A stretch of 7,021 nt of DNA from Methanolinea sp. UBA477 (GTDB taxonomy: Archaea; Halobacteriota; Methanomicrobia; Methanomicrobiales; Methanospirillaceae), in NCBI GenBank assembly GCA_002509485.1, contig DAWO01000133.1, forward strand, positions 1 through 7,021. Reading direction: 5' to 3'. Below, piece by piece: positions 6,114-7,021 of this stretch. Each line of letters opens with the position of its first letter. Position 1 is the first letter of the stretch. Under the pieces are notes generated by a model that worked only from the letters and a program-made list of their open reading frames with translations, did not search any database and was not told the DNA's origin. Made by a program: the position numbers and the translations under genes.

Positions 6114-6809
6114 TTGATCTACATTGGCATCGACGATACTGACACTCCTTCATCCAGAGGCACAGGACGACTGGCACGGGATATTGCTGCCAGCCTGTCA
6201 GGGATATGTGAAATCACAGGGGTTACACGGCACCAGCTCTTCGTCCACCCTGCCATTCCCTATACCTCGCACAACAGCTCAGCAGTTATTCACATCAGGG
6301 ATCGTCCAGGGAAATCGCCAGGGATGATCTTCTCTCATGTGAAGAAGATCATGTGCGAATCGTTTATCGAGGGAAGCGACCCTGGCCTGGCTATTGCCAG
6401 GTCGGCCGAGATCAGCCCGGGAACAAGAGAATTCGGGATTCTTGCAAAGAAAAATGTCGTCTGCCAGGATGTTGCCCGGAGAATAGCCGATGAGTCGGGC
6501 ATAATCCTTGAGGGACTTGGCGGCACGGAAGACGGCGTGATCGGTGCCCTTGCAGGTATCGGTCTTGCATCGTCCCGAAACGACGGCAGGTACGTTCTCC
6601 TCGGCCGCCTCCGGGACTACAATGGCGAACAACCCGTCCAGTCCCTGCTCCTTGCGGGAATAGACAGGATATGCACCATGGATAATATCGACGTGACATC
6701 CGGTACTGTCCGTCTCACCAGGTTCCCAAAACCGTCGCTCCGGGATGGAGGCGCCGTTCTGTATGTCGAACGGGAGAATGGAGGATTCAGAGATCTGAAG
6801 GTAGATTAA
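6114..6809 (+). CDS. TiaS-like protein lacking the C-terminal half (tRNA-Ile2 agmatinylcytidine synthetase relative)
   Basis: The 231-residue product starts IYIGIDDTD (2-10), the ATP-binding opening of the TiaS kinase-like domain. HPAIPYTSHNSSAV (45-58) corresponds to the TiaS region usually reading NPNIPWKTRGNGAV, and a SDPGLAIA segment (88-95) follows. GGTEDGVIGALAGIGLA (136-152) matches the ferredoxin-like domain GxxRGLIGALAAIG-type motif. TiaS proteins are around 400 residues and carry a C-terminal OB fold and zinc ribbon that bind tRNA; both are absent here and no Cys-x2-Cys pair is seen. It is therefore probably a paralogue with another substrate or partner, not the tRNA enzyme itself, though a split system is possible. 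The TTG start is supported by AGGTG (6102-6106), 7 bases upstream, and by the family's characteristic N-terminus. An 8-codon ORF (6083-6109) overlaps that ribosome site. No signal peptide or membrane segment is seen. Confidence 0.82.
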   Translation: MIYIGIDDTDTPSSRGTGRLARDIAASLSGICEITGVTRHQLFVHPAIPYTSHNSSAVIHIRDRPGKSPGMIFSHVKKIMCESFIEGSDPGLAIARSAEISPGTREFGILAKKNVVCQDVARRIADESGIILEGLGGTEDGVIGALAGIGLASSRNDGRYVLLGRLRDYNGEQPVQSLLLAGIDRICTMDNIDVTSGTVRLTRFPKPSLRDGGAVLYVERENGGFRDLKVD

Positions 6810-6837
6810 GGCTTTTTAGTACACAGAGTATAAACCC

Positions 6838-6844
6838 TTTTTTT
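6838..6844 (+). terminator. T7 run after the TiaS-like gene
   Basis: Seven T residues lie about 30 bases after the stop, preceded by a shorter T5 (6812-6816). This is typical of archaeal T-run termination. No stable stem precedes it. Confidence 0.5.
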
Positions 6845-6850
6845 AACAAC

Positions 6851-6888
6851 CCTTTTGACAATCCGGGGTGCTTTGCGCTCCCAAAAGG
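6851..6888. repeat. Bulged hairpin in the 3' intergenic region
   Basis: CCTTTTG (6851-6857) pairs with CAAAAGG (6882-6888). Directly stacked on the 3' side is an inner stem of seven pairs, GGGGTGC (6865-6871) with GCGCTCC (6875-6881), including two G-U pairs and a TTT loop. A 7-base bulge (6858-6864) sits on the 5' side. It lies after the T7 run, so it is not that gene's terminator hairpin. Its role is unknown. Confidence 0.4.
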
Positions 6889-6975
6889 CGAATAGGATTA
6901 ATCAAGGAAAGCATTCCAAATCCCACACATTCGACAGTCAACCCCACGCTTCAGATATCGGTTGCTGGGGAAGTT

Positions 6976-7000
6976 CAGGGGGGCGACAGCCCCCCTGTCG
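6976..7000. repeat. GC-rich perfect inverted repeat near the right edge
   Basis: CAGGGGGGC (6976-6984) and GCCCCCCTG (6989-6997) form a perfect 9-base inverted repeat around a GACA loop. Overlapping it, CGACAG (6984-6989) and CTGTCG (6995-7000) make a second, mutually exclusive 6-base inverted repeat. No T-run follows within the window. It could be a stem of a downstream element, an interspersed repeat or a terminator read in either direction. No gene is seen between 6810 and 7021. Confidence 0.45.
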
Positions 7001-7021
7001 GCATGCACAATGGGAATCCTG

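Noticed and set aside
6810..7021. CRISPR array or insertion-sequence end
   Set aside because: There are no repeated units of 25-37 bases with spacers, no transposase fragment and no target-site duplication. Two isolated hairpins are not enough.

Overview
The window looks like chromosomal DNA from a methanogenic archaeon, probably of the Methanomicrobia/Methanomicrobiales type. The main evidence is a full-length methanogenesis marker 14 gene. Supporting signs are archaeal-style promoters (AT boxes about 25-30 bases before starts), T-run terminators, GGAGG/AGGTG ribosome sites matching an archaeal anti-SD, GTG and TTG starts, and a protein related to the archaeal tRNA-Ile2 enzyme TiaS. All recognisable genes are on the + strand. 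The family level of the organism is inference.

Layout. (1) Positions 1-959: the 3' part of a gene for an envelope protein with a bactofilin-like beta-helix ectodomain and four C-terminal membrane helices. Its true start, and most of a probable signal peptide, lie before the window. (2) Positions 960-1183: a 224-base gap with a T-run, candidate TATA boxes and a long hairpin just before cooS. (3) Positions 1184-4008: cooS and cooC, overlapping by ATGA. They encode a monofunctional Ni-Fe carbon monoxide dehydrogenase and its nickel-insertion ATPase. (4) Positions 4009-5901: a promoter with inverted half-sites around its TATA box, then the marker-14 gene, most likely read from a leaderless start at 4123, then a small unknown protein 18 bases downstream. 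(5) Positions 5902-6113: a gap with a T-run, a TATA-like box and a small inverted repeat. (6) Positions 6114-6809: a TiaS-like protein reduced to about half the usual length. (7) Positions 6810-7021: no gene seen, but a T7 run and two hairpins.

How the genes may work together. CooC would load nickel into the C-cluster of CooS, which interconverts CO and CO2. No ferredoxin-like CooF, hydrogenase or acetyl-CoA synthase/decarbonylase subunit lies beside the pair, so the electron partner must be encoded elsewhere. The marker-14 protein is an ASKHA-type ATPase-like protein found in methanogens; its small downstream neighbour may be its partner. The TiaS-like gene has its own promoter region and appears independent.

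The most noteworthy signals are: the cooS leader, where one segment can pair either with an upstream arm or with the cooS Shine-Dalgarno; the C-x2-C D-cluster motif in CooS; the symmetric operator-like repeat around the marker-14 TATA box; and the unexplained small gene next to marker 14.
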